Of a stretch of 45,063 nucleotides of DNA, positions 1 through 9,572 are shown one piece after another. Below the pieces are notes generated by a model that was not told where the DNA came from, did not search any database, and was given only the letters and a program-made list of their open reading frames with translations. Source of the DNA: Flavobacteriales bacterium (lineage in GTDB: Bacteria > Bacteroidota > Bacteroidia > Flavobacteriales > Flavobacteriaceae); NCBI GenBank assembly GCA_027066995.1, contig JAMOMQ010000060.1:1-45063 (forward strand), given 5' to 3'. Position numbers and translations under genes: made by a program. Position 1 is the stretch's first letter. Each line of letters opens with the position of its first letter.

Positions 1-245
1 ATATTAGCAACAATGGCTAATAGTTTGGTGTTGGTTTTTGACAAATCCAAAGCTTCAACCACTTGTGCAGTGTCACGCATTTGCGGAATGGCTTTGGGCG
101 ATACAAAACTGCCGAAATCTATGGTGTCAAAACCAACATGGAGCAAACTTTGAATATATCTTGTTTTAGTAGCAGTAGGAATAAAAGTTTTGATACCTTG
201 CATGGCATCGCGGGGACATTCTATGATTTTGACTGGTGACTCCAA
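1..245 (-). CDS. Hydroxymethylglutaryl-CoA lyase, N-terminal part (runs off the window)
   Basis: Reverse-strand translation reads LESPVKIIECPRDAMQGIKTFIPTATKTRYIQSLLHVGFDTIDFGSFVSPKAIPQMRDTAQVVEALD..., characteristic of HMG-CoA lyase/HMGL-like TIM barrels. Start is probably TTG at 245, preceded by TATCTTTA -7-like sequence. Confidence 0.75.
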   Translation of the reverse strand, partial: MESPVKIIECPRDAMQGIKTFIPTATKTRYIQSLLHVGFDTIDFGSFVSPKAIPQMRDTAQVVEALDLSKTNTKLLAIVAN

Positions 246-293
246 CTGTAATAATTTTGCCTTAAAGATACAAATATTTGCCGATTTGAAACA

Positions 294-407
294 TTATACC
301 AAAACAACATACAAAATTGTCCAATGTTTCGTTTCTTTTTGGCTTTCTCATCGTCGAAAATGCTCGACTGCAGCTACGGCTACTACTGTATTTTTTTCCT
401 TGACCAA
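294..407 (-). repeat. Dispersed intergenic repeat, copy 1 (about 115 bp)
   Basis: Reverse complement (tcaaggaaaaaaatacagtagtagccgtagctgcag...gccaaaaagaaacgaaacattggacaattttgtatgttgttttggtataa) aligns along its length with 19253-19364. Confidence 0.75.
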
Positions 408-413
408 ACCAAA

Positions 414-429
414 TCCCGAAGCTTCGGGA
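414..429. repeat. Perfect 16-bp palindrome TCCCGAAGCTTCGGGA
   Basis: Direct reading; near-identical palindrome at 16939-16954 and related stem at 20955-20988. Confidence 0.85.
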
Positions 430-534
430 CAAAATATTTTGGACTATTTTATAAATCGATTTGGTATTAACTTTATTCCTTTAATTTTTATTGCTTAAGT
501 TGTATCTTTGCTTGATACTAAAATTTGGCTTGAT

Positions 535-2895
535 ATGTTGCGCAACATCTTTCTTTTTTTACAATTATTTTTAATTATCAGTTTTTATTCATGTAATGAA
601 GCACCGCCGGCAAAACAAACACCCTTGTTTGACTATGTGTTGCCGCAAGCTGGTTATGTTTTAAAAATAAACAAGCCAGCAGGTTTGAAAAAAAGCAATC
701 CGTTGGTGGTCGATCTTTATTTAAACAATACCGATAAAAAATTTTTGAGTAAAACCGGCTACACTTTTCCTTTTATTATCAATATTTTGCAAAGTAACAA
801 TAAAATCAAAGGCTTTGTGTCGGTAGGACAACCTGTTAATATAGATAGTTTGTTTAACGGAAAAATAACAACTTATGATGGTTTTAAAATATATTCTGAG
901 AACTATCGAAAACAATCTTATTATGCAGTCGAGATTGACGGAATGTGTTTTATATCCAATCAAAAATTGTTACTCGAAAATTGTATTAGAGATCGTGATG
1001 CTTTTGGCCGTTTGACCCAAAACGACCGTTTTTTAAAAGGCATAAACAGTTTGGATGCCAATGCTGAAATGAATATAGTCGTTATTACGCCTAAGTTAAA
1101 AAACGACATCCTGTTTCGTTCTCCTTTAAAAATAAAATGGCAGGATTTAGATACGTGGCAATTTTTAGATATAACTGAAATAGATAAGCAAATTGCCAGC
1201 GGCATTGGCATTAGTCAAGATACCGTAAATATACTTTCATCTGTTTTTAAAGACATACAACCTGTTACCGAACATATATCCCATTTAATTCCTTTTGCTA
1301 TAGATTACAACATTATTTTGACATTTGATGATTTTGAAAGTTTTGTAGAACATTTATCGGCATACAAAGCTTATGCCCCTGAGACCCCTAAAGTCAAACA
1401 AGTATTAAAAGATTTGCAAGCTATAGCTTATTTTTCCGAAAATCAAAATAAAGCCGTAGCATTACAACTTAAAAGTCCTGAGAGCTTAACCGGAGAAGCT
1501 TCCGAATTGATTAAGGAAATGGGCAATTACAGTATTTATAAGTTTAATTATCCCGATTTAATAAACACCTATTTCGGTCAACTTTTTCCTCGGTTTAAGG
1601 CGGGTTATTATACCGTTATTGACGATATCATTTTGGTAGCCGAACATCAATCGTATTTGGAAAAAATATTAAATGATATTCATAATAAAGCGGTATTGAC
1701 CCAAAGTAAGGCTTACCAAAAATTAAAAGCAGAAATCCCTGATGCCTATCATTTAAGCGTGTTTGCCAATGCGGTGCCTATTAATCGTCAAAAATATTTA
1801 AAAGTCAGAACCTTCAAAGCCGGAGACAATATTGTATATACCAATTTGATTTTAAAAGGTCTGTCTTCGGACAACAGTCAAGGTTTAGTGCAACAAGTGT
1901 TAATGTATCCTTTGAATAACATGCCGGTGGCCAAGCCTCAATTGGGTTACAACCATAAAACCAAACAATATAATATTATTTATCAAGATGATGATAACAC
2001 CTTGACTTTAATTGATTTAAACGGTAAAAAATTATGGCAAACGCCAATTAAAGATAAAATTACCGGAGATATAAAACAAGTGGATATATTGCGCAATCGT
2101 AAGTTGCAATATACTTTTGTTACGCCGCATCACTGGTATGTCATTGACCGCTTGGGACGCAATGTTGAAGGATTCCCACAACATTTTATGCAAAAAATAA
2201 CCCGCGGTATCAGCGTGTTTGATTATGAAAAAAATCGTAAATACCGTTTTGGTATTACTCAATCGAAAAAATTCAGACTATTTGATAATAAGGCTAAAAA
2301 AGTCAAAGGCTTTAAAGTCAAAACCGGAGAGGATATTGTCGCACCACCGCAGCATTTCAGAATTGGCAATAAAGATTTTATACAGATGCAAGATGCCAAA
2401 GGAAAATTATATTTGCTTAACAGACGTGGTGTTGAACGTGTTAAAGTTTCACAGACATTTAAAACCACAAGAAATAATTGGGGGGTATATCATAACAAGT
2501 TTGTCAATGTTGATGATAATGACCGGTTGGTTGCCATTGATTTGTCGGGTAAAATCAAAAGCGGCTCATTGGATATTGGTCAAAATATTTTATCTGAAGT
2601 CAAATATAATACACTTGCGGCTGTTGCCGGTCAAAAGTTATTAATCAATAAAAAATTGATAGAATTGGATTTGGGCAATTACAGCCGGCCAAAAATATTT
2701 AAAGCCGGTAATAAAATATTGATTTTTATTGCCAATACCGATGATAACCGCATTTATGCTTATGATTCAAAAGCTAACTTATTGCCTAATTTTCCTATAA
2801 TTGGAAACGAAATTTTAGATTTTAAAGCCGGCAAAAACGGTCGTTATTTATTGGTTTATGACAGCACCCATAATTTAATTGTTTATAAGTTTTAA
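535..2895 (+). CDS. Large predicted lipoprotein with propeller-like C-terminal half, function unknown
   Basis: Long ORF; N-terminus MLRNIFLFLQLFLIISFYSCNEAPP has a hydrophobic signal plus Cys lipobox. ATG at 535 fits better than the ORF-track start at 508. Confidence 0.8.
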   Translation: MLRNIFLFLQLFLIISFYSCNEAPPAKQTPLFDYVLPQAGYVLKINKPAGLKKSNPLVVDLYLNNTDKKFLSKTGYTFPFIINILQSNNKIKGFVSVGQPVNIDSLFNGKITTYDGFKIYSENYRKQSYYAVEIDGMCFISNQKLLLENCIRDRDAFGRLTQNDRFLKGINSLDANAEMNIVVITPKLKNDILFRSPLKIKWQDLDTWQFLDITEIDKQIASGIGISQDTVNILSSVFKDIQPVTEHISHLIPFAIDYNIILTFDDFESFVEHLSAYKAYAPETPKVKQVLKDLQAIAYFSENQNKAVALQLKSPESLTGEASELIKEMGNYSIYKFNYPDLINTYFGQLFPRFKAGYYTVIDDIILVAEHQSYLEKILNDIHNKAVLTQSKAYQKLKAEIPDAYHLSVFANAVPINRQKYLKVRTFKAGDNIVYTNLILKGLSSDNSQGLVQQVLMYPLNNMPVAKPQLGYNHKTKQYNIIYQDDDNTLTLIDLNGKKLWQTPIKDKITGDIKQVDILRNRKLQYTFVTPHHWYVIDRLGRNVEGFPQHFMQKITRGISVFDYEKNRKYRFGITQSKKFRLFDNKAKKVKGFKVKTGEDIVAPPQHFRIGNKDFIQMQDAKGKLYLLNRRGVERVKVSQTFKTTRNNWGVYHNKFVNVDDNDRLVAIDLSGKIKSGSLDIGQNILSEVKYNTLAAVAGQKLLINKKLIELDLGNYSRPKIFKAGNKILIFIANTDDNRIYAYDSKANLLPNFPIIGNEILDFKAGKNGRYLLVYDSTHNLIVYKF

Positions 2896-2926
2896 CAGTC
2901 AAATAATTATTGATTTTAAGTTTCAA

Positions 2927-3355
2927 TTACTTGATATAAGTATGATAAAATCTCTTGAACTCCATTTCTATTTCATCACGAATACGTCTAAATTCGGATA
3001 AAATATAGGTGTCGGAGCCTTGCACCGTCGCCGGATCGTCAAAACCTATATGTAAACGCTTTTTGACCTCACCGGCAAAAATAGGACAAGCCTCTTTGGC
3101 ACCGTCGCAAACGGTTATCACAAAGTCAAAGGCTTCATTTACAAATTGATCAACGGATTTAGGATAATTTCGGCTTATATCCAACCCATGTTCTTGCATG
3201 ACATCAACAGCTTTGGGATGCACCTCTCCGGCTGGTTCCGTGCCGGCCGAAACCACATACAAATTGTTATCCAGTGCTTTTAAAAAAGCTTCCGCCATTT
3301 GACTGCGACACGAATTGCCCGTGCATAAAATAAGTATTTTTACCGGCTTTTTCAT
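2927..3355 (-). CDS. Arsenate reductase / low-molecular-weight tyrosine phosphatase family
   Basis: MKKPVKILILCTGNSCRSQMAEAFLKALDN: CTGNSCRSQMAE P-loop, FVITVCDGAKEACP, and GFDDPA motif typical of ArsC (thioredoxin-coupled). Confidence 0.88.
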   Translation of the reverse strand: MKKPVKILILCTGNSCRSQMAEAFLKALDNNLYVVSAGTEPAGEVHPKAVDVMQEHGLDISRNYPKSVDQFVNEAFDFVITVCDGAKEACPIFAGEVKKRLHIGFDDPATVQGSDTYILSEFRRIRDEIEMEFKRFYHTYIK

Positions 3356-3413
3356 CGTTAATTTTTATTGTGCAAGTTAAGATATTTTCACACTAACAAT
3401 CCTCATAATTTTA

Positions 3414-3421
3414 TATCTTTG
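3414..3421 (+). promoter_or_regulatory. Bacteroidetes -7 box TATCTTTG upstream of leuS
   Basis: TAnnTTTG match 25 nt before the leuS ATG. Confidence 0.6.
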
Positions 3422-3446
3422 CAACTTACAAAAAATATGTCAAAAT

Positions 3447-6266
3447 ATGAAGACCTACGATTTTAACCAAATAGACCGCAAATGGCAAAAATATTGGGCT
3501 GAAAATCAAACTTTTAAAGCCGAAAACAATTCCGACAAACCCAAATATTACGTATTGGATATGTTCCCTTATCCTTCGGGCGCCGGACTACACGTAGGTC
3601 ATCCGCTGGGCTATATCGCTTCGGATATTTACGCCCGCTACAAAAGACACAAAGGTTATAATGTTTTGCACCCAATGGGTTACGACAGTTTCGGACTGCC
3701 GGCGGAACAATACGCCATACAAACCGGACAACACCCCGCCGTAACAACGGAACAAAATATCAAACGCTACCGCGAACAAATGGATAAAATCGGTTTTTCG
3801 TTTGACTGGTCACGCGAAATCAGAACTTCTGACCCTAAATATTACAAATGGACACAGTGGATTTTCTTGCAACTTTTCAACTCATATTATGACAAAGACA
3901 AAAACCAAGCACGTCCTGTCAGTGAATTGATCAAAGTATTTGAAACCGAAGGCAATATCAATGTCCATGCGGCTTCCGATAAAGATACGCCTGTTTTTTC
4001 GGCAGCCGAATGGCAAAATTTTAGTCCGCAAAAAAAAGACGAAATTTTACACAAATACCGTATTACCTACCTGGCTGATGCCGAAGTAAACTGGTGCCCC
4101 GCCTTAGGCACGGTTTTAGCCAACGACGAAGTCGTAAACGGTGTTTCCGAGCGTGGCGGACACCCCGTTGTGCGTAAAAAAATGCGCCAATGGATGATGC
4201 GTATCACCGCCTATGCCGAACGCTTGTTACAAGACTTGGACAAACTGGACTGGCCCGAATCGCTTAAAGAAATGCAACGCAACTGGATAGGCAAATCGGT
4301 GGGTGCTTCCATTTGGTTCGATATAGACGGCACCGATAAAAAATTTGAAGTATTTACCACCCGTGCCGATACGCTTTTCGGTGCTACTTTTATGGTAATG
4401 GCACCCGAACACGAACTGGTCGATAAAATCACCACCGACGAATACCGCGACCAAGTCAAAGCCTATCAAGAAAAAGCCGCCCGAAAAAGCGAGCGCGAAC
4501 GCATGACCGACAGCAAAGAAAAAACCGGACAATTTACCGGTGCTTATGCCATCAATCCTGTTAATAATGCCAAAATTCCCATTTGGATAAGCGATTATGT
4601 ATTAGCCGGTTACGGAACCGGTGCTATTATGGCGGTGCCTGCCGGCGACCAACGTGATTATGAATTTGCCAAACAATTTGACATTCCCATTATCAACATA
4701 TTTGAAGGCAACGACATTAGCGAAAAAGCCAACGAAAACAAAGATGCCGTATTGATAAATTCGGACTTCTTAAACGGCTTGCCCGCCAAAGAAGCCATTC
4801 CTAAAATGATTAAAAAATTGGAAGAAACGGGTGTTGGCAAAGCCGAAATAAACTACCGTTTGCGCGATGCCGTATTCTCTCGCCAGCGTTATTGGGGCGA
4901 ACCCTTCCCTATTTACTACAAAAACGGTATGGCAACGGCTATTCCCGAAAAACATTTGCCCGTTGAACTGCCCGAAGTAGAAAAATATTTGCCCACCGAA
5001 GACGGACAACCACCGCTGGGTAATGCCAAAATTTGGGCTTGGGACGAAGCAAACGAAAAAATCGTATCGACGGATTTGATTGACAATGAAACCGTTTTTC
5101 CGATGGAACTCAACACCATGCCGGGTTGGGCGGGCAGCTCGTGGTATTTTAACCGCTATATGGACCCGCACAACGACCAAGCGCCTTTTGGCAAAGAAGC
5201 TATCGAATATTGGCGTAAAGTCGATTTGTATTTAGGTGGTAGTGAACATGCCACCGGACACTTGTTATACAGCCGTTTTTGGCAAAAATTCTTGTTTGAC
5301 ACCGGCTATGTCCCCGAACCCGAATACAGTGTTAAACTCATCAATCAAGGGATGATTTTGGGCAACAGCGCCTTTGTTTACCGTATCAACGGCACTAACA
5401 AATTTGTTTCTTACGAACTAAAAAACGACTATGACACCACACCCATACATGTCGATGTCAATATGGTGGACGATTACGATTATTTGGACACCGAAAAATT
5501 CAAAGCTTGGCGTCCCGATTTTGCCGATGCAGACTTTATTTTGAAAGACGGCAAATACAAAGTAGGTCGCGAAGTCGAAAAAATGTCCAAATCAAAATAC
5601 AATGTGGTCAATCCCGACGATATTGTCGAACAATACGGTGCCGATACGCTTCGTATGTATGAAATGTTTTTAGGTCCTATTGAAATAGCCAAACCATGGA
5701 ATACTGCCGGACTAAAAGGCGTGCATAATTTTTTACGCAAATTTTGGACGCTGTTTCATCAAGACGGCATATTTGACGTCTCTTTGGAAGAACCTACCGA
5801 ACAAGAATTGAAAATATTGCACAAAACCATCAAAAAGGTTACGGAAGATATTGAAAATTTTTCGTTTAATACCGCCGTCAGTCAGTTTATGATTGCCGTA
5901 AACGAATTGCAAAAACTCAAAACCAACAAACGCAAAATATTATCGCCGTTGGTGGTTTTATTATCACCTTTTGCACCGCACTTGGCAGAAGAATTGTGGG
6001 ACGAATTGGGACACGAAGGCCAAAGCATCTCGTTTGAACCCTACCCGCAATACGAAGAACGTTATCTAAAAGAAAGCACCAAAATCTATCCGGTAATGTT
6101 CAACGGCAAGATGCGGCACAAATTGGATTTGCCTGCCAATATGGGAAAAGACGAAATAGAACAAACCGTATTGGCAGACGAAAAAGTCAAAAGCCTTTTG
6201 GAAGGCAAACAATTGATTAAAGTAATTGTAGTTCCCGGAAAAATTGTAAATTTAGTGGTAAAATAA
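3447..6266 (+). CDS. leuS: Leucyl-tRNA synthetase
   Basis: [33 protein letters not shown] region, [21 protein letters not shown] motif, editing domain, 939 aa. Confidence 0.98.
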   Translation: MKTYDFNQIDRKWQKYWAENQTFKAENNSDKPKYYVLDMFPYPSGAGLHVGHPLGYIASDIYARYKRHKGYNVLHPMGYDSFGLPAEQYAIQTGQHPAVTTEQNIKRYREQMDKIGFSFDWSREIRTSDPKYYKWTQWIFLQLFNSYYDKDKNQARPVSELIKVFETEGNINVHAASDKDTPVFSAAEWQNFSPQKKDEILHKYRITYLADAEVNWCPALGTVLANDEVVNGVSERGGHPVVRKKMRQWMMRITAYAERLLQDLDKLDWPESLKEMQRNWIGKSVGASIWFDIDGTDKKFEVFTTRADTLFGATFMVMAPEHELVDKITTDEYRDQVKAYQEKAARKSERERMTDSKEKTGQFTGAYAINPVNNAKIPIWISDYVLAGYGTGAIMAVPAGDQRDYEFAKQFDIPIINIFEGNDISEKANENKDAVLINSDFLNGLPAKEAIPKMIKKLEETGVGKAEINYRLRDAVFSRQRYWGEPFPIYYKNGMATAIPEKHLPVELPEVEKYLPTEDGQPPLGNAKIWAWDEANEKIVSTDLIDNETVFPMELNTMPGWAGSSWYFNRYMDPHNDQAPFGKEAIEYWRKVDLYLGGSEHATGHLLYSRFWQKFLFDTGYVPEPEYSVKLINQGMILGNSAFVYRINGTNKFVSYELKNDYDTTPIHVDVNMVDDYDYLDTEKFKAWRPDFADADFILKDGKYKVGREVEKMSKSKYNVVNPDDIVEQYGADTLRMYEMFLGPIEIAKPWNTAGLKGVHNFLRKFWTLFHQDGIFDVSLEEPTEQELKILHKTIKKVTEDIENFSFNTAVSQFMIAVNELQKLKTNKRKILSPLVVLLSPFAPHLAEELWDELGHEGQSISFEPYPQYEERYLKESTKIYPVMFNGKMRHKLDLPANMGKDEIEQTVLADEKVKSLLEGKQLIKVIVVPGKIVNLVVK

Positions 6267-6271
6267 GCACA

Positions 6272-6580
6272 ATGCTTTTCGAATTAAAATTAAGGCGATT
6301 AACAAAAGCCATTTATAACGTCAAAAACGGTCTGTATACAAGCAATTTGCCCAATATCGGGCCGGTTAGAAACTACATTTTTTTCAAGCGTATTTTTTAT
6401 TGCACGGAAGAAAAACAAAGTATGAAGGAGATATGCTTTGCCATTGAACAATGTTTTGAAAAATACAAAAGTATTAAGGAGTATCTAATAAACAACCTTT
6501 CTTTATCACAAGATGACTTTAACCATGTCGCATTTGGGGAGTATAAAGAATGGCTAAAAAACAACAAAACAAAGTTATAA
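6272..6580 (+). CDS. Small hypothetical protein (uncertain)
   Basis: 102-aa ORF just after leuS; internal ATG at 6422 (MKEICFAIEQCFEKYKSIKEYL...) may be the true start. No recognised domain. Confidence 0.3.
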   Translation: MLFELKLRRLTKAIYNVKNGLYTSNLPNIGPVRNYIFFKRIFYCTEEKQSMKEICFAIEQCFEKYKSIKEYLINNLSLSQDDFNHVAFGEYKEWLKNNKTKL

Positions 6581-6612
6581 ATAGGACTTGCTAAAAAGCT
6601 CGGAATAGATTT
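6581..6612 (-). repeat. Partial MITE end related to the right terminus of the 6725-6966 element
   Basis: AGGACTTGCTAAAAAGCTCGGA-ATAGATTTTTT versus reverse complement of 6930-6967: AGGGCTTGCTGAAAAGCTCGGAAgtgcAATAGATTTTT. Confidence 0.6.
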
Positions 6613-6686
6613 TTTGATATCACTATTACATTTTGCTGTCAAACCGGTCATTTACAATAGTTCCTTGATTCTTTTGAGTGAACCGT

Positions 6687-6708
6687 AATACCAAATTTTT
6701 TTGGTATT
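6687..6708. terminator. Short hairpin AATACCAAA/TTTGGTATT with T-rich loop
   Basis: 9-bp perfect inverted repeat; AT-rich, so terminator assignment is tentative. Confidence 0.35.
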
Positions 6709-6724
6709 TCAAAAACATTAAGTA

Positions 6725-6966
6725 GGGCTTGCTGAAAAACGCTTAAATGTTGAATTTCAATATAATACAATCGGGTGTTCGATGAGAAATGCATGATTTT
6801 TCACATAAAAGCTTAAAATTCCTTACACTTGTAAAACGCGTAAATTTAATATTTCTGCTGCTCGTAAGCACAACATCTTTTCAACTTGTTCATTTTGAAG
6901 TATCTATATACATCTGCAATTCACAAATTAAAAATCTATTGCACTTCCGAGCTTTTCAGCAAGCCC
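6725..6966. mobile_element. MITE-like element (242 bp), 14-bp TIR GGGCTTGCTGAAAA, TSD TAAGTA
   Basis: GGGCTTGCTGAAAA at 6725-6738 and its reverse complement at 6953-6966; flanked by TAAGTA at 6719-6724 and 6967-6972. No transposase ORF inside. Confidence 0.8.
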
Positions 6967-7077
6967 TAAGTAGTTGTTTCAACATCTTCTTCTTAATCAA
7001 ATGTCTCCTTGAGTATATTCATAATTACTTTAATAAAATTATCCTATATTTGTTCAACCAAAATTTATCAAAATATA

Positions 7078-8286
7078 ATGAAAAAAGATAGTGTTGTGAT
7101 GGTAGGTTTGGGTTATATAGGCTTGCCGACCGCTGCTCTAATTGCTTCTAAGAAAATTAAAGTATCCGGCATAGATGTTAAACCTGAAGTGATTGAAACC
7201 ATAAATCAAGGACGAATACATATTGTAGAACCGGATTTAGAAGAGTTGGTAAATAAAGTTGTTAAGCAAGGCTATTTGCAAGCTACCATGGCGGTAACAC
7301 CTGCAGACACTTTTATCATCACAGTCCCCACACCTGTCAGAGATGGCAATAAACCCGACATTTCGTATGTAAAAGCAGCCACAAAATCTATCATTCCACA
7401 TTTACAAAAAGGCAATTTATTTATTATAGAATCAACCAGCCCGGTAGGAACAACGGAAAAAATGCGCGATTTGATATATCAGGAGCGCCCCGACTTAAAA
7501 GATAATTTATATATAGCCTATTGTCCGGAACGTGTTTTGCCGGGCAATATTATTTATGAGCTGGAACATAACGATAGAGCCATAGGCGGTATTGATGAGG
7601 CATCGACAAAGAAAGCCATAAGCTTTTATAAGCAATTTGTGCGAGGTAATTTGTATCCGACCAATGCCAGAACTGCTGAAATGGTTAAACTGGTTGAAAA
7701 TTCGTCACGCGATGTACAAATCGCATTTGCCAATGAATTGTCAATTATCAGTGACAAGGCAGGTATAGATGTGTGGGAACTTATTGAATTGGCCAATAAA
7801 CATCCTAGAGTCAATATTTTGCGTCCCGGAACGGGTGTGGGTGGACATTGTATTGCAGTTGATCCTTGGTTTATAGTGTCTGAATTTGGCAAAGAAGCAC
7901 GCCTTATCAGAACGGCACGCGAAATTAACAACTACAAAACCGAATGGGTGATTGAAAAAATAAAAAATACCGCTTTGCAATTTGAATTAAAAAACGGCAA
8001 AAAACCTTTGATAGCTGCCATGGGATTGGCTTTTAAACCCGATATTGACGATTTGCGTGAATCGCCGTCATTATATGTTGCCCGTAGTTTGCAAATGCAA
8101 GGCTTTGATGTGGTTGCCGTTGAACCTAATATTGATAGTTCGGAAGAATTTAAACTTTTGCCTGCAAAAGAAGCCGTGCAACAAGCTGATATCATTGCTT
8201 TTTTAGTAGGACATAAAGACTTTAAAGGACTGCAAATACCCCAAAACAAACAAGTTCTTGATTTTGTAAATGTCTCTTCCAGCTAA
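7078..8286 (+). CDS. wecC: UDP-N-acetyl-D-mannosamine dehydrogenase (WecC-type nucleotide-sugar dehydrogenase)
   Basis: MKKDSVVMVGLGYIGLPTAALIASKKIKVSGIDV Rossmann motif, ESTSPVGTTEKM, YCPERVLPGN, GTGVGGHCIAVDPWF, AMGLAFKPDIDDLRESPS. ATG at 7078 preferred; TATATTTG box upstream. Confidence 0.92.
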   Translation: MKKDSVVMVGLGYIGLPTAALIASKKIKVSGIDVKPEVIETINQGRIHIVEPDLEELVNKVVKQGYLQATMAVTPADTFIITVPTPVRDGNKPDISYVKAATKSIIPHLQKGNLFIIESTSPVGTTEKMRDLIYQERPDLKDNLYIAYCPERVLPGNIIYELEHNDRAIGGIDEASTKKAISFYKQFVRGNLYPTNARTAEMVKLVENSSRDVQIAFANELSIISDKAGIDVWELIELANKHPRVNILRPGTGVGGHCIAVDPWFIVSEFGKEARLIRTAREINNYKTEWVIEKIKNTALQFELKNGKKPLIAAMGLAFKPDIDDLRESPSLYVARSLQMQGFDVVAVEPNIDSSEEFKLLPAKEAVQQADIIAFLVGHKDFKGLQIPQNKQVLDFVNVSSS

Positions 8287-8291
8287 TTTAT

Positions 8292-9572
8292 ATGAAGCGG
8301 ATTATTGCCCATATAAAATCTTTACAAGAAAAGGGGTTTTTCTATCTGATAATCTCAAACTATTCCATACAAATAATAGTTTTTATTTCTCACATCTTGA
8401 TAGCAAAGATTATGAATCCCAAGTATGTAGGGATAATAAAAACTATAGAAACTTATATGAGCATTGGCATTGTTTTAGGTAGCGGAGGTATGATTTGGGC
8501 TATCTTAAAGGTGGTTCCGCAACAAAAATCCCGTCAAAAAGAAATATTTACTTATGCCTTTCATTACATTTTAAATTTTTCAATAGCTACCTTTCTAGTT
8601 TTTGAACTTTTAGGGTTTTTAGGTATTGTTTCTGTCGATAAAGAGCTTACATATTGGTTTAAACTATATATGTTAATGTTGATACCGGCAGTTATATTGC
8701 AATTTTTAATCAGATATTACCAAGCCTTACACCAATTTAAAAAAATAAGTTTATTGGTGTTATATTTCAAACTATTTTCTTTTGTTATCGTCATTGGCTT
8801 AACCTATATGTATCAGTTAAAAGCATATATCTATTCAATGATTATAACAACGCTAATTACTGTCATATATTTAATTTATGATTTAAAAATTCCGGTTTTT
8901 AGAAAAACCGTAACTATTTCAAAAAAATTGAAAGCGGAATTGAAACGCTTATCAAGACAGGCCTTTATTGCGCAAGTTATAGATCAAATAAAGATGAACG
9001 GTAATTATTTGCTTGCCAATTTTATTATCATGGAAAGACTTATGTTTGGGCAGTATTCTTTTGCTTTGATTATAGTGCAAGGTTTAAATATTTTAACCAG
9101 CAGTGCGCAGCAGTTTGCAACCCCTAAGCTATCTGAAAATGCCCTTGAGATAAACCGGTTTAAAAGGAGCTTAAAAATTTTTGAAAAAAAATATATCTAT
9201 ATAAGTTCTATTATTTTATTGTTAGGTCAAACCATTCTTCCTTTTTTGATACAATGGATTTTCGGTCATAAATATGATCAAGCCATTCCCTTACTCAGAA
9301 TATTACTAATCGGTTGGTGGATCAGTACTTTTTATGCTTTTAGAGGTATAGTATTTTTAAGCTTAGGAAAAATGAAATATATTGCTTACATTTCTTCGAT
9401 GGTAATTTTTATAGTTTTACCACTTGGTTATTTGTTAATGAAGCATTATGGAGTTTACGGAACAGCATATATTTTTCTAATTCAAAATATTATTACGGGC
9501 TTAATTATTTATTACATCAGCGAACAAAAAATTAAAGAAATAATAGAAAGTGAACAGCATAAAAATACATAA
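8292..9572 (+). CDS. Polysaccharide flippase, Wzx/MATE-like oligosaccharide transporter
   Basis: About 12 hydrophobic segments; YFLIISNYSIQIIVFISHILIAKIMNPKYVGIIKT resembles Wzx N-termini; position inside glycan cluster. Confidence 0.8.
   Translation: MKRIIAHIKSLQEKGFFYLIISNYSIQIIVFISHILIAKIMNPKYVGIIKTIETYMSIGIVLGSGGMIWAILKVVPQQKSRQKEIFTYAFHYILNFSIATFLVFELLGFLGIVSVDKELTYWFKLYMLMLIPAVILQFLIRYYQALHQFKKISLLVLYFKLFSFVIVIGLTYMYQLKAYIYSMIITTLITVIYLIYDLKIPVFRKTVTISKKLKAELKRLSRQAFIAQVIDQIKMNGNYLLANFIIMERLMFGQYSFALIIVQGLNILTSSAQQFATPKLSENALEINRFKRSLKIFEKKYIYISSIILLLGQTILPFLIQWIFGHKYDQAIPLLRILLIGWWISTFYAFRGIVFLSLGKMKYIAYISSMVIFIVLPLGYLLMKHYGVYGTAYIFLIQNIITGLIIYYISEQKIKEIIESEQHKNT

Noticed and set aside
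190-498. ORF of 102 aa on + strand
   Set aside because: Runs through the start region of the HMG-CoA lyase, the 115-bp repeat and the palindrome; translation is that of repeat sequence.
2219-2644. 141-aa ORF in a different + frame inside the large lipoprotein
   Set aside because: Fully embedded in a longer, better supported ORF with signal peptide.
3514-5740. Several antisense ORFs within leuS
   Set aside because: Overlap a highly confident leuS gene; arise from codon bias on the opposite strand.
6789-7091. ORF of 100 aa on + strand
   Set aside because: Lies mostly inside the MITE-like element and overlaps the wecC promoter and start; low-complexity composition.
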